Assembly (NCBI GenBank): GCA_030062745.1
Contig: CP099843.1
Coordinates: forward strand, 21,736,583 to 21,800,582
Direction of reading: 5' to 3'
Origin: Capitulum mitella
Lineage: Eukaryota > Arthropoda > Thecostraca > Pollicipedomorpha > Pollicipedidae
DNA length: 64,000 nt
Of this stretch, positions 42,965 to 54,004 are shown one piece after another (position 1 is the stretch's first letter; the number at the start of each line of letters is the position of its first letter). Made by a program: the position numbers and the translations under genes. The notes under the pieces are model-generated. The model did not search any database. It had not been told where the DNA came from and was given only the letters and a program-made list of their open reading frames with translations.

Positions 42965-44075
42965 TCCCCCCTCCCCCTTGGGGGGGGGGTTTTTCCCCCC
43001 CCCTGGGTTTTTTTGGGGTTGGGGGGGAACCAACAAACACAGATTCACAAAACTTTGTGTACCTTTTGCTCCATCAATTTTACATCTTGTATCAAAATTT
43101 TGACCTCAGGTCAGTCAGGTGCCTAACCTATGTCAGGTCAAACAGACCTATGTCAAAAAAGTTAGCGCCACATTAAAAGTCGAAACAAGATTTTTCCGGC
43201 AATTGATGGGGGTATTCCAAACATTTTTACTGTAGCGGCGATCTGGTTACCGTCAGATTGGGCAAAGTATCAGTGACTTCCAGCCATTGACCTGAGGTCA
43301 GGTCACGAATAACTGTAGTGGCCAAAATGTACCACCGTCAAAATCGACGATGAATTACTCAGAATGGGTAGAAAATGGCAGAACTAGCGTGCCAGACGTA
43401 ATTAATACCAGGAACCTCAAAAAGTTGAAAAGAGCATATTTTGGAAATAAACAGGCTCTCGCGAATAAAGCTCCGCCAACTTTGTACATTGGCAACTAAT
43501 AAATTTTTCCAAGATTTAAGCACGAGAAACCATCACAAGATCCACAAAGATCAATAAAATTTACATAGATCGTCTTTTTTCGCGAAAATAAAGGAACGCT
43601 AAAATTAGTTCCCGTCAATTTGGTACCGCATACGGCCGCGGCGCACACTTGACCGCTGACGGGAGAATTACGGTGTCTTTAACTCAACGTTTCGGCGTAT
43701 ATATTGAACAAATCTGGGGGAATTAGACGTGTATCGGCATCCGCGGACATTTACTTGTGCGCTGGTGCCTTTACCTATGCGTTATTAGTCACAGTCCTTG
43801 AGATTCAGGCCATTTCTCGGTCTCATGCAGTCGGCTATGAGAAAACATATATAGGGCGTAAATTGGCTTAAATATTATCTAAAACTAAAAATGAGACCAG
43901 TTTCGAGCTCTACTCGTCACAGGCTTTCCAACGGTATGCTTATTTTTATCGTGAGGCCACGTTTCTCGAGACGCTTGCCTTAAAAGTGGACGTTTTTTTT
44001 TGTTTTTTTTGGGGGGGTTCGCTTTTATTTTGGGGGGGGTGGGGGGGGGGGGAGGTGGGTTGGCCTCCCCTTTTT
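42965..44075. repeat. 1.1-kb repeat, left copy (inverted relative to 48545-49710)
   Basis: 43029-43970 matches the reverse complement of 48592-49668 over nearly its whole length at roughly 85-90% by eye; the right copy has some extra sequence. Examples: AACCAACAAACACAG at the outer edge, CTCGCGAATAAAGCTCCGCC in the middle and CGGCTATGAGAAAACATATA near the inner edge. G/C-run sequence bounds it at both ends. It has no coding potential I recognise. Confidence 0.92.
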
Positions 44076-46964
44076 TTTTAAAAAATCGGAGGCCCGTTTC
44101 TCGGAGCTATAAGTGCATTCTCGCTGCCACTGACATTTTCTGCAGCTTCTCAATGCCATCTTCCCGCATATCGTCTTTTGATGACGTCAGGGAAGACAAT
44201 GAAGCCGACAGCGCACTGTTCGCTGAGTTCGTAATCCTTGCCATTCCCAATCAGGAAACAGAAGAGCTGAAATGTGTTGCTAGTCGTAACATCCTCTCTG
44301 ATAACAATGGCTATGGCCAGGCTATTACAGGTATTGCAAGTAGTGTCATTTCAATATTCGGAAATTGGTGGCAAAAAGTAGATTATCTGCAGTTTCTTCT
44401 CGATCTTATCAAGCTGTAAAGGGCACAAAGGCATACAAAGTACGATTCATTCCATTCGGGGGTCTTGGATATGTCATTGCGGATACGTTTCAATCCACAA
44501 TAGTGCGTAAATAAATGTAACACCGAAATCGCAGACCTCAGGCAGTTCAACCACAGAATCTGTCATCGATTAAAACAACTGTTTATTAAAACGTGACTTA
44601 CTTGCAACAGACATCCTCATTTTGTGATTTTGAAAAACGTATTTATTTTGAAAGTTTAAAAATGCACAGTAGGTAAAATCCATTCTTTTCAAAACCTTCC
44701 ACACAACATTGCAAAGCGACAGAACAGTACGTACGTATTTAACTATTTCTAATGTGGTTTGTGGTTACGTCACTGATGCTTGAGAACATTTTTTGTGATG
44801 GGAAATATCCTCTTGTATTTCAGCTACATTTCCCCTCCCTTTCCACTGAAAAAGATTTGATTCAGGCACGATCCGTATAGGCTTAAGAAGTCTCCGATGA
44901 AGGACGGACATGTACCCAGCTATATTTGATCTTAGAGGAAACGTCTCGGAATGGCGCTAAGGCCTCCTGAATTTACTCTGCCGATGCGAATGGAAAGCAG
45001 GGTTCATCTCTGTACAAGGGAAACGCATGTGTGAGCACGCATGACGAGTCGAAACCAGCACATCGGACGAACACAACGTCTCGAAACGGATTCTTCAGAT
45101 TAGTTAATCACACCAGCATCTTTTGTCAACGCTTGCATCCTTTAAAACCTGTTGTGCTTCGAAACAATCTGCCGTTGGAAAACTTTTTGTGTCCATCAAA
45201 CTGGGTGTACACTCGACGTCGAAAACTACAAATTTCGTCACACCAGATGTTGCCTTTACTAAAATCCATCATGCGGTGGATTTCGCTTGCTGTCCGTATG
45301 TCGGGGGGGGGGGGTATTCGGCCTTTCTTGAGACCTGCCGATCTACAAGGACTGATTTAGACGACATAGGGCTTAAACAAAACTTTGTGATCTGAACGAA
45401 CTTTTCGTATATTCAAAAGTTGCAAAAAACGTCAGTGGCGCGTTCAGGAGAGGTAGAAATGGGGTAAACAGCCGATTTTCGTCGCTTGGCATGCGACACT
45501 GCAAGAACTTACAATGATCCCTATATCAACTTTTTAGCCTTAAGTTTCAAGATATGTTTGGAAAATGTTTTGGACAGTTATGGATTCAGGGTTTCAAAAA
45601 TAAGCGCGGGGCAATTATCTATAACTTTCGTGTTATTTTTACTCAGCTGCTCCCATTATCCGCGCCATTTTCAGTACCTTTATGTGAGGCGTTAGTCAAA
45701 ATATATTGGAGTCATCAATGGCGTATTCAGGAAACAAAGATAGGGGTAATCGTATCCTACTGAATTCGCCAGTGGTGTCTGCCCAAAATGAAGTCATAGC
45801 TGGCATTTTCTTGTTTCTCTCCTTTATTTACATTTATAATTTTGCATATCCTTTTTTATAAATCCTCGGCCCGTCCCACCAAGGGGGGGGGACAGCAAAT
45901 ATTTCAGAAACATCAATATTGAGTTGAAATTGTCATGAAAATCATTCATACCTGTGGCTCGAAATTTGAGCTTAACCAAATTTTTCCGTTGTCTGGCTCT
46001 AATCATTATTTGTGTTTCTACCACAATCTGGATACTTTTTATGAGTGCTGTGTTATCTAAAAACGTTTACTTATCGAACCGTACTTTCTTTTCAATCCGT
46101 ATAGTTCCCTTCCATGATGTTGCATGACCCCCTGTGATGTTACCTGTTAAATACCATCGGCAACGTCCTAGCATTCTGTAGATTATGTGGACAGTCAGTT
46201 ATGATAAATCGCACCCATTAAAATCATGATATTGTTAAATATTGGAATACATCACCGATATCTGAAGGAGCGAACACGCGTCAGAAACGACCGCAAATAG
46301 CCCGATATGCCTCCTAGAAAGGTCTCCTGGAGCCGCTCTTGTTGGAAGCAGAAAATTCAGTTTTTGCATTATCTGTAAAAGTGATGCGAAGGAGAAGTTA
46401 CCAAATTTCAGCGCGATAGCGGAAACGTTTTTCCGGCTTTTGAGCCGGAAAAACGTCTAGGGGTACCGAATCGCCTCCCCTCACCGCATGAAGAAGAGTT
46501 AATTTTTATCCGGACTTTGGCTTTGGATGGGACTTACGAAGTCTTTGTTTAGGAAACAGGCACCAAACGTTATAATGCGATGACGTATGATGCCACTGCC
46601 GCATTACGTAATAACCAAGAACCAAGTCATTTTGCATGTTATTAAACACAAATTATGATTGCCAGCGAGGCCAAAGGCCGAGTCTTATTTCAACCGGCAG
46701 AAAACAAATCACATTGAGTGGTCCGACCCGGCCCGAACATGATGGTTTCAGGAGGTAAATAACTTTGCAACTACTGGGCACAAAATCATGAAATTTTGAT
46801 GAGAAGATTGCTCATTTATCTAAATGTTATGCTGTTGCATTTACAAAGTGTTAGCTTGCAAGTTCTTCCTTTCACATAACTACTCTGGGAGTAATGTTTT
46901 CATTCCTGGATTCAATTTTCCATGCGTGTTTTTCAACCGCTCACTAATGACAGCGAATAATAAC
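44076..46964. other. AT-rich interior between the two inverted repeat copies, left part
   Basis: No protein family recognised. An open frame at about 44100-44419 (+) ends QFLLDLIKL and looks protein-like but matches nothing I know. A 12-base poly-G run is at 45303-45314 and a perfect hairpin at 46425-46456. Near 46350 a short open stretch contains FCIICKSDAKEK, perhaps a transposon relic. Confidence 0.5.
46425..46456. repeat. Perfect 14-bp hairpin with TTTG loop
   Basis: ACGTTTTTCCGGCT (46425-46438), loop TTTG, then AGCCGGAAAAACGT (46443-46456). It is fully complementary. Confidence 0.92.
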
Positions 46965-48279
46965 AGGTGGGCACTGGAAAATGGGACAATATTGGAAGTC
47001 ATGCTATGAGCATATTTATTACACCATGACTATTTAAATTTTGCAGAAACTTAGTCATGGATGTTTCAGTGAGTTCTTGCCTAGTGGATCATCTCCCCCA
47101 CCCCTACTTTGTCGGCAGCGCGCACGCGCCTGGGCACGCTCACCAGCATTCCGCGCGGAATTTCTGGGTCCAGAACAGCGATCACCTGGCGCATCCTGCG
47201 CTTCAGGGCGAGGTCGGATGTTGGATACCAGCTTCCCTGTTACACTTTCTGTTTAAAGATGCCCCATACGTCTTCAGTAGGATGTAGCTGTGGCACAAAG
47301 GGGGACTGGTGCCACACGTCACGTACGGCGCTCTGGCTTCTTCCAGCAACTCGAGGGTTTTCGTGACAATGAGCTCCGGCCAAGTTTGGCCAGAACAGCA
47401 TATCCCTGTCGGGGTAATTCTCATCCAAAAACGGGATGAGCACATTTCTGCATATCGCACGGTACACGTTGTCATGAACATTATCCGTACTCAGCATGAT
47501 AACCGGACATGACACACCCCTTGGAGAGATGGCGAGCCACACGAAACGTTTACGGGGGAGTTTGCCCTTTGGCCTCAGTTATACTTGCGCTGCACAGTTT
47601 CCACCAGGTCAAACATGATATCCAAGGTTTCCTGGCATATGGTTTCCGTGGTAGGTTAAGTAACTTTCGTCATGCCATGACGATGTCGCATTCTTCTCGA
47701 TTTGACATGCGTCCGCGCGACGGTTCCCGGATACGGGACTTTTTAGGGCCATTGCTTTTTGGGTGATCTCGGGTGCCTTCTTGCTTCTTCGGCACTGAAC
47801 CTTGTTTGCTGCCAAGATTTTTGTCGTATACGTTCTCGAAGTCCCAAACCTATCAGCCAAAACGAGCTGGGACATCTTTTATTCGCCAACTGCAGCTCGA
47901 ATCAGCTAGCGTTGTGTTTTGATGCTCATTTTGGTTAGCTGGTGATGATTGCCACCATGAGGAGCACTCCCACGTTTTTTTGAGGGCTGCCAGCGTTCTG
48001 TAAAGAGTTGCTCGCGGGATCCCAAAGGATACAAAATGCCTTCAAACAAGATGATTTGGGACGTCCCGGATCCCCATGGAGAAGTCTCGCGACAATCTCA
48101 CGGGCACCTTGCCTTGGCATTGGCTACAGAACTGAAAATAACTGCAGTTCATCACAACTTTTCGTATGATTCCGAGGTCAACAATGGGTAGAATGCATGT
48201 TGCAAATGCTTTTTGCGAGATCTGTGATGTTCAAGAAACATGTATAGTTAAAAAGTGTCTCATTTCCAGTGCCCACCCG
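46965..48279 (-). mobile_element. Tc1/mariner-superfamily transposon, 1.3 kb, defective
   Basis: Short terminal inverted repeats (left CAGGTGGGCACTGGAAAATG, right on the other strand CGGGTGGGCACTGGAAATGA) bound 1,315 bp, the usual size for the superfamily. The transposase reads on the - strand: N-terminus near 48120 (MPRQGAREIVARLL), a helix-turn-helix region with RFGTSRTYTTKIL, the first catalytic Asp in HDESYLTY, GVSCPVIM, FLDENYPDRDMLFWPN, FVPQLHPTEDVWGIFKQKV, and an ALKRRMRQVIAVLDPE tail. The second catalytic Asp (WPD in relatives) is Asn here and the frame is broken, so it is dead. It lies between the two 1.1-kb inverted repeats. Confidence 0.85.
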
Positions 48280-48544
48280 TGACTATGGGAGCCTACGATT
48301 TTTAAACTCGTAATTCTTCGGATGCAAAACATTGAAACAGATCGACAAATATCCTTTTGTATTGCCAAATTCATAAAGGAAAGCAGTGATGCAATCAGCA
48401 CCGAAGTAGTAGGCCTCGCTCGTCTTGCACCCCACAAGACGTATTGCTGGTTCATCTCACAAAGCACTTATCTAACAAAGCACTTCAATAGAGTTAAACG
48501 TTATTTTACCCGCACACGACCGTCGGTCGGTTTCGAACATGCGC

Positions 48545-49710
48545 GACTGGTGGGGGGAGGGGCAGTTGGCCGCCCCCCCCTCTAACTCACGAACCGTTGG
48601 TCGCACGATGAAAATAAACATACCGTTGGAAAGCTTGCGACGAGTGCAACTCGAAACTGGTCTCACGTTTAGTTTTAGATAATATGTAAGCAGTTTACGC
48701 CCTATATATGTTTTCTCATAGCCGACTGCATGAGACCAAGAAATGGCCTGAATCTCAAGGGCTGTGACTAATAACGCATAGGTAAAGCCACCAGTGCACA
48801 AGTAAAGGTCCGTGGATGCCGATACACGCCTAATATCCCACATTTGTTCAATATATACGTCGACACGTTTAGTTAAAGAAACGGCAATTCTCCCGCCAGC
48901 TGCGGGCGTGCGCCGCTGCCGTATGCGATAGCAAATTGGCGGGAACTAATTTTGGTGTTCCTTTATTTTCGCGACAAAAGACGATCTATGTAAATTTTAT
49001 TGATCTTAGTGGTTCTTGTGATGGTTTTTATGCTTAAATTTTGGAAAAATTCGTTAGTTACCAATCTACACAATTGGCGGAGCTTTATTCGCGAGAGCCT
49101 GTTTATTTGCAAAATATGCTACTTTTCCAAACTTTTCGAGGTTCCTGGTATTACTTACGTCTGTGCAAGGTAGTTCTGCCATTTTCTACCCACTCTGAGT
49201 AATTCGTCGCTGATTTGGACGGTGGTACATTTTGGCTCACTACAGTTATTCGTGATCTGACATCAGGTCAATGACTGGAAGTCATTGATACTTTGCCCAA
49301 TGACGGTAACTAGATGTCTGCTTCACTCCACACAAAAAATGTTATGAAATGTTCCGTCAATTTCCGAAAAACGACGACATGTCTTAAAAATGGGGTTGAC
49401 CTTGGGTCAATGACCCAGAAAATTCCGAAAAATCTGAGATAGCAGATTTGTTACATCTGTCACGATCACTAATCCCTGAACGTATTATTGAAATATCCTG
49501 TTTTGCGGAAAAGTTAGGGGACTCTAAACTTTTTTTGGCATAGGTCTGTTTGACCTGACCTAGGTCAGGCACCTGACTTGACCTGAGATCAAAATTTTGA
49601 CACGAGATGTAGAATTGATGAAGCAAAAGTTACACAAAGTTTCGTGACTCTGTGTTTGTTGGTTCTCTCGCAATCTCAGAAAGACCTAGGGGGCAGTCAA
49701 CTGCCCCTCC
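48545..49710. repeat. 1.1-kb repeat, right copy
   Basis: It is the inverted partner of 42965-44075. Both its ends carry a G/C palindrome of the same kind: GGGGCAGTTGGCCGCCCC near 48555 and GGGGCAGTCAACTGCCCC at 49690-49707. This suggests that each copy may be a separate element with its own ends. Confidence 0.88.
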
Positions 49711-50137
49711 CAGTCGGGGACGGGTTAATGTGCTGCGTGTTTCACGAACGACGCTCCATATTTTTATTTCTTGTATTTTTACATAGCTTAAATCCATTTA
49801 GCATTATGAAAACAAGTAAGTAACAGGTGACGAGAACGAGTCGTTCATCTGGAAATATCACCTGTTTAAGACAAGCCGAATGCAAGCTCACTGCCTCTGC
49901 ATACGGCCCCGTTTGAAAAATGCTTGCTACCAGAAACACATTTCGTACTACACGTCTGAAGCGTCAAACCGGATAATGAAGCTGAGAACGTGAGTGACGA
50001 GAAGTGCAAAATGTGAGTGTTTCAGACACACAAATGCTTACATAGAGTGTTTGAAGACTTGAAGGTGATGTATTCGATACTTACGTTCAAGAGTTTTGAA
50101 ACTCTTCCGAACAAAGTTCGTAACCAAGAGTACAGAG

Positions 50138-50140
<3 letters not shown>

Positions 50141-50192
<52 letters not shown>
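50141..50192. repeat. (AT)26 microsatellite
   Basis: An uninterrupted AT dinucleotide run of 52 bp. Confidence 0.97.
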
Positions 50193-50194
<2 letters not shown>

Positions 50195-51399
50195 AACAAT
50201 GTATCGTTGATCAGCGAACCTTATAGGCAGATGTTACGCAGTCATATGTACTCAATTTCTCAGAGCAGTTCCTGCCTTTTGCACATTCTTGGTTGTTGTA
50301 TACGAATGGTTGCTTGGCTTGCACTGAGATCATTTTTTTGGCTCATAACTGTCGTAACTCGTCACTCAAGACACCAGTGTTGTCGGAGAAGCCTTATTTC
50401 ATTATTTCCCTTTTGGGTGTTTCTCGTGTTTGCAATATCACGGTGCGAATTTCTGATCTTGCAGATCAGAAATCTCTGCGGTATCGCCACTGTACTCCCC
50501 CTAAACCAATGTCTATGTAATCTTCATCGTCGCAAACAGCGCAGTCTTAGAAGACTGACTATGCGTATGTGCAGACGAAATTTTCCTCAAGATTTGAAGT
50601 GGCCACCAGGTCCTCTAGACGTCAGCGGATCTAATGTTCTAGGCCATTTTTAAATTTTGCAGGAGCGAAATGCATGGACTGGTGCAGTTAAATCAAAATT
50701 ACCCCTGGTCAAAAAGCAGATAAAGCAAAAAAGAAGGATTTGAAGGGAAAATGAATGTGTTCGAAAGATAAATTCTGCAGCAGTTAGAAGACAACCTTCG
50801 AAGTGCACGGTTGTTTTCTACTTACTAATATTTAGTTCCATAAAACAATATGAGTGTCTCTCCTTTACCTTAACGTTCTCTCGCAACATCCTAAGGGTGA
50901 TGTTCACCGACCACACAATTTTTCCTTTTGTTTTCTGCGGGAAAACATGTTGCAAACGATGTCCCGCAAGTTTATGCCATTGTTTGTATATGTCAGCCAG
51001 ACTGCTTTACTTTAGCGGTTTAACCTTAATCGGTACAATCGGGCCAATCCCCCCTCCCTCACAAGGCTTTTTGCAAGGCTTTTTGCTCTACAGTGACTGT
51101 TGTGATCGCTCCAAAATTTTGGGTAGTTGGGTGCGGGACCCATTTACTTATCCTCGGAAAATCTGAGGTCCCCCCGGAAAAAGAGAGGTCACTGGCCTAT
51201 AAACCCTTTCCCGTGGCCACGTTAAGCAGAAATCATGATACGACGACGGCTGTCATCGTATGACAAAAGCTCCATGTTTTACGATGCTCTTTCTCCGAAT
51301 TTTACGTATACGTTTCACCCACGGTGTCTGTGACATTCAAAAGTGTGTTTTCACTTGTTGTAAGGCCAAACATATGTCAGGATTTGGCAAGTATGGGTC

Positions 51400-51740
51400 C
51401 GGGATCCAGATCAACAGTCTGGACCCTGAATTCTTCAGTGTTCTGGGTTCTACGTGCCAGTTTTGTCGAAAGACCCCTTCAGATCTCAGATCCTTAGTCC
51501 ACACTTTGTCGAGAGATCCTTCAGTTCCGAGATCCTATGTTGGAATATCCCATTAGATCTCAGATCTTAAGTCTACACTTTGTTGCAAAATCCTTCCAGA
51601 CCTTATCTCTAGTGTTCACTTAGCCAGAATATCCTCAGAACTAATGAATCAGGGTTCCATGCCAGTTTTGTTAAAGGCCCATTTCAGACTTTAAATCCAA
51701 GTTCCATTTCAGACTTTAAATCCAAGTATGCTTGGATGAG
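51400..51740. repeat. Degenerate tandem repeat with CAGATCTCAGATC and CACACTTTGT words
   Basis: Words such as TCAGATCTCAGATCCTTAGT, CCACACTTTGTCG and TTTCAGACTTTAAATCCAAG recur two to three times at uneven spacing. Confidence 0.6.
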
Positions 51741-51943
51741 AGACTATTAGGAACATCTAGCAACATGGTATCCAGCTCTGCAATCTCAGTGCCGGCAAAT
51801 GACACATATCTCCACAATCATGGCAAGATCAGGTCTGGAACACTCAGAGATCACTAATCGGGTGAACACTTTATTCAATCTAATAAAATAATGATTATTA
51901 GATGCAATGAATAGATTTATTTCATCTAATAAACACTTATCGC

Positions 51944-51950
<7 letters not shown>

Positions 51951-51976
<26 letters not shown>
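51951..51976. repeat. (TA)13 microsatellite
   Basis: An uninterrupted TA run of 26 bp. Confidence 0.95.
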
Positions 51977-51980
<4 letters not shown>

Positions 51981-54004
51981 GATTTATATACATGGTGTCC
52001 ACATGGTTCTGAAACAAATCGGAACTAAATCGATTCTCTCAGGACTCTAAACCCGCATTGCATTGATTCGCTTTTTACAAAATAATTCACTGAATCTGAA
52101 GCAGAACTGATTCCCCGCTCTGGAAATCCGAAAGTCAGTTCATTTACTTCGTGCAGAAAATGGATGTAAGCATGAAAAATGGTGCGAAAACGCCCCAGAC
52201 AATGGTGATTACATGTACTACATTTTTCATCGCAGACTTGTAACAGGTCATGTTTCCGGATTATATGACCTGAGACTTAATCACACACAGTTATGCCTAA
52301 AGCAAAGAACTCACAGAACGTCATTACGGGTGTCGAATGACAGCTATGCAGTCAGATGCAGATAACAAGATGTCCATACTACTGAAAGAGGATTAAAAAA
52401 AAACAGTTAACCCGACAAAAGCCGCTACGTTACATTTAAGGGTTTTTCAGGACATTCCAAAAGGCAGCCCACCATAGGCAAATTTAAATCAGGCCGCCGT
52501 TCATGTTAACTCTGCATGTCGCCGCACCGAACAGTCTGCCTGATTGCGCTAGAGACAATGAACCGCGGAAGGAGGAGCCTACCTACCAGCAATTCATGCG
52601 TTTTTACCGCCTTCCCCGCTCGGAAAAATACTGAGTGCCCCCCTTATCATTATTCATCTGTTTGTGCTTGGAAAAAGAGCCAAAAGTGTTTAAATGTTTT
52701 AGGTAGTGGAAAAGTGAGCCACAACATGCATAAATAAGCCACGTATATGCTCAGAATTTGCAAAACCGACTATCACACTACTAGCGCCATCTATGGACGT
52801 AATGTGTAACTTGACCTTATGATGTTCCATTTTGACGGAAACTAAACTAAGAAGCCATGGTCAGATGATAAAAAGGGAATGAATGGAAACACACATATCT
52901 AAAACGTAGGCCAGATGTCAATATGGGTTTCATTTCCCCGATTCAGAAGCAAACAGTGAAAAATGTGTTCTTGATTTTGTTTTCATCGACGGTTGCGGAA
53001 AAAAATGTATTTTCAATTTCAAAAAATAAAAATCAGGTTTTGATTGAGCACATTAAATTGCTTTAAAAAATACTCAGGTTAAAAGATTTTGTTGAGACGT
53101 TTGCTTACAGCTTTCCATCGTTAGCCTTTAGTGAAATAATAATATGAATGAAATAAAGACAACATCCATTTTTATTGCTTTCTATCGAGCAAATTAATCG
53201 ATCTATTATTGTTGTGCTGTATTCTTTTTTTGCTTGACTTAAGGTCAAGCCAGATCATCGAATATCAGGTCGCAAAGCCAGCTGTATAAATGGTATCAAA
53301 TTCCAAAACGTCATCATTTTTAGGACATTTTTTGAACATTTAGACATGCTGGAACGTTTAGAACCTTGAACGTTTTTGGATATTGCAGTGTATCTCGATA
53401 CGCCATAATGGTGAATTTTGTCTGTTTTTTACTAACTGTCAAAGACACCCATCATAGGCAGCAGCTCCAAAGTTCTGGGGTCCATAACTCCGAATCCCAA
53501 ATATACTGAGAGGCGTTATATCGAGTAAATAAATCGATTCTGTATTGTTGCGCAACAAAAGTTAATGTCGTGCTTCGGTGATAGAAATGATCTTAGGTGG
53601 CATCGTGCTCGCTTTTATATTTGTATTTACTGTATACTATGCATGTGTGTTTTTATCCTGCATGTTCATACCTGCATTTTATTGACATGAGGGTCATTAT
53701 AACGACATGTACTGTGGACGAGTTTTTAATAAAGTATTGCTATTAATTACTACTTAGCGGCGAAGTACCTGTCAGCCGTATATGGTGCCAAAGACTACAT
53801 TTGGGACCAATTTTCGCCAAAATCGGAGATATGAGGCTATTGGGCATTGGCCAGTCTGTCGCTGAATGCCCAAGATGTGGTACTGCCGTATTAAGTGAAT
53901 CACTTCCAGTACAAATAACGCATATCTGCAACACAAAACACAGATTCCCAACCAGTGGTGTTACGTCAAGCGCAATGCGAGTGAAACGGAAAAAAATGTC
54001 GCAT

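Larger units (their letters stand above)
49711..54004. other. AT-rich intergenic DNA without recognised genes
   Basis: It holds an (AT)n run at 50141-50192, imperfect tandem units at 51400-51740, a (TA)n run at 51951-51976 and degenerate GATTC-type words at 52005-52130. Open frames are short and show no recognisable family. Confidence 0.55.

Noticed and set aside
43101-43305. A functional hormone-response enhancer
   Set aside because: Half-sites are seen, but function cannot be claimed from sequence in a mobile repeat; kept only as a low-interest finding.
51720-51770. Similarity to the 3' half of 5S rRNA (GCTTGGATGAGAGAC)
   Set aside because: Only about 40 bases match loosely and the 5S internal promoter boxes are missing.
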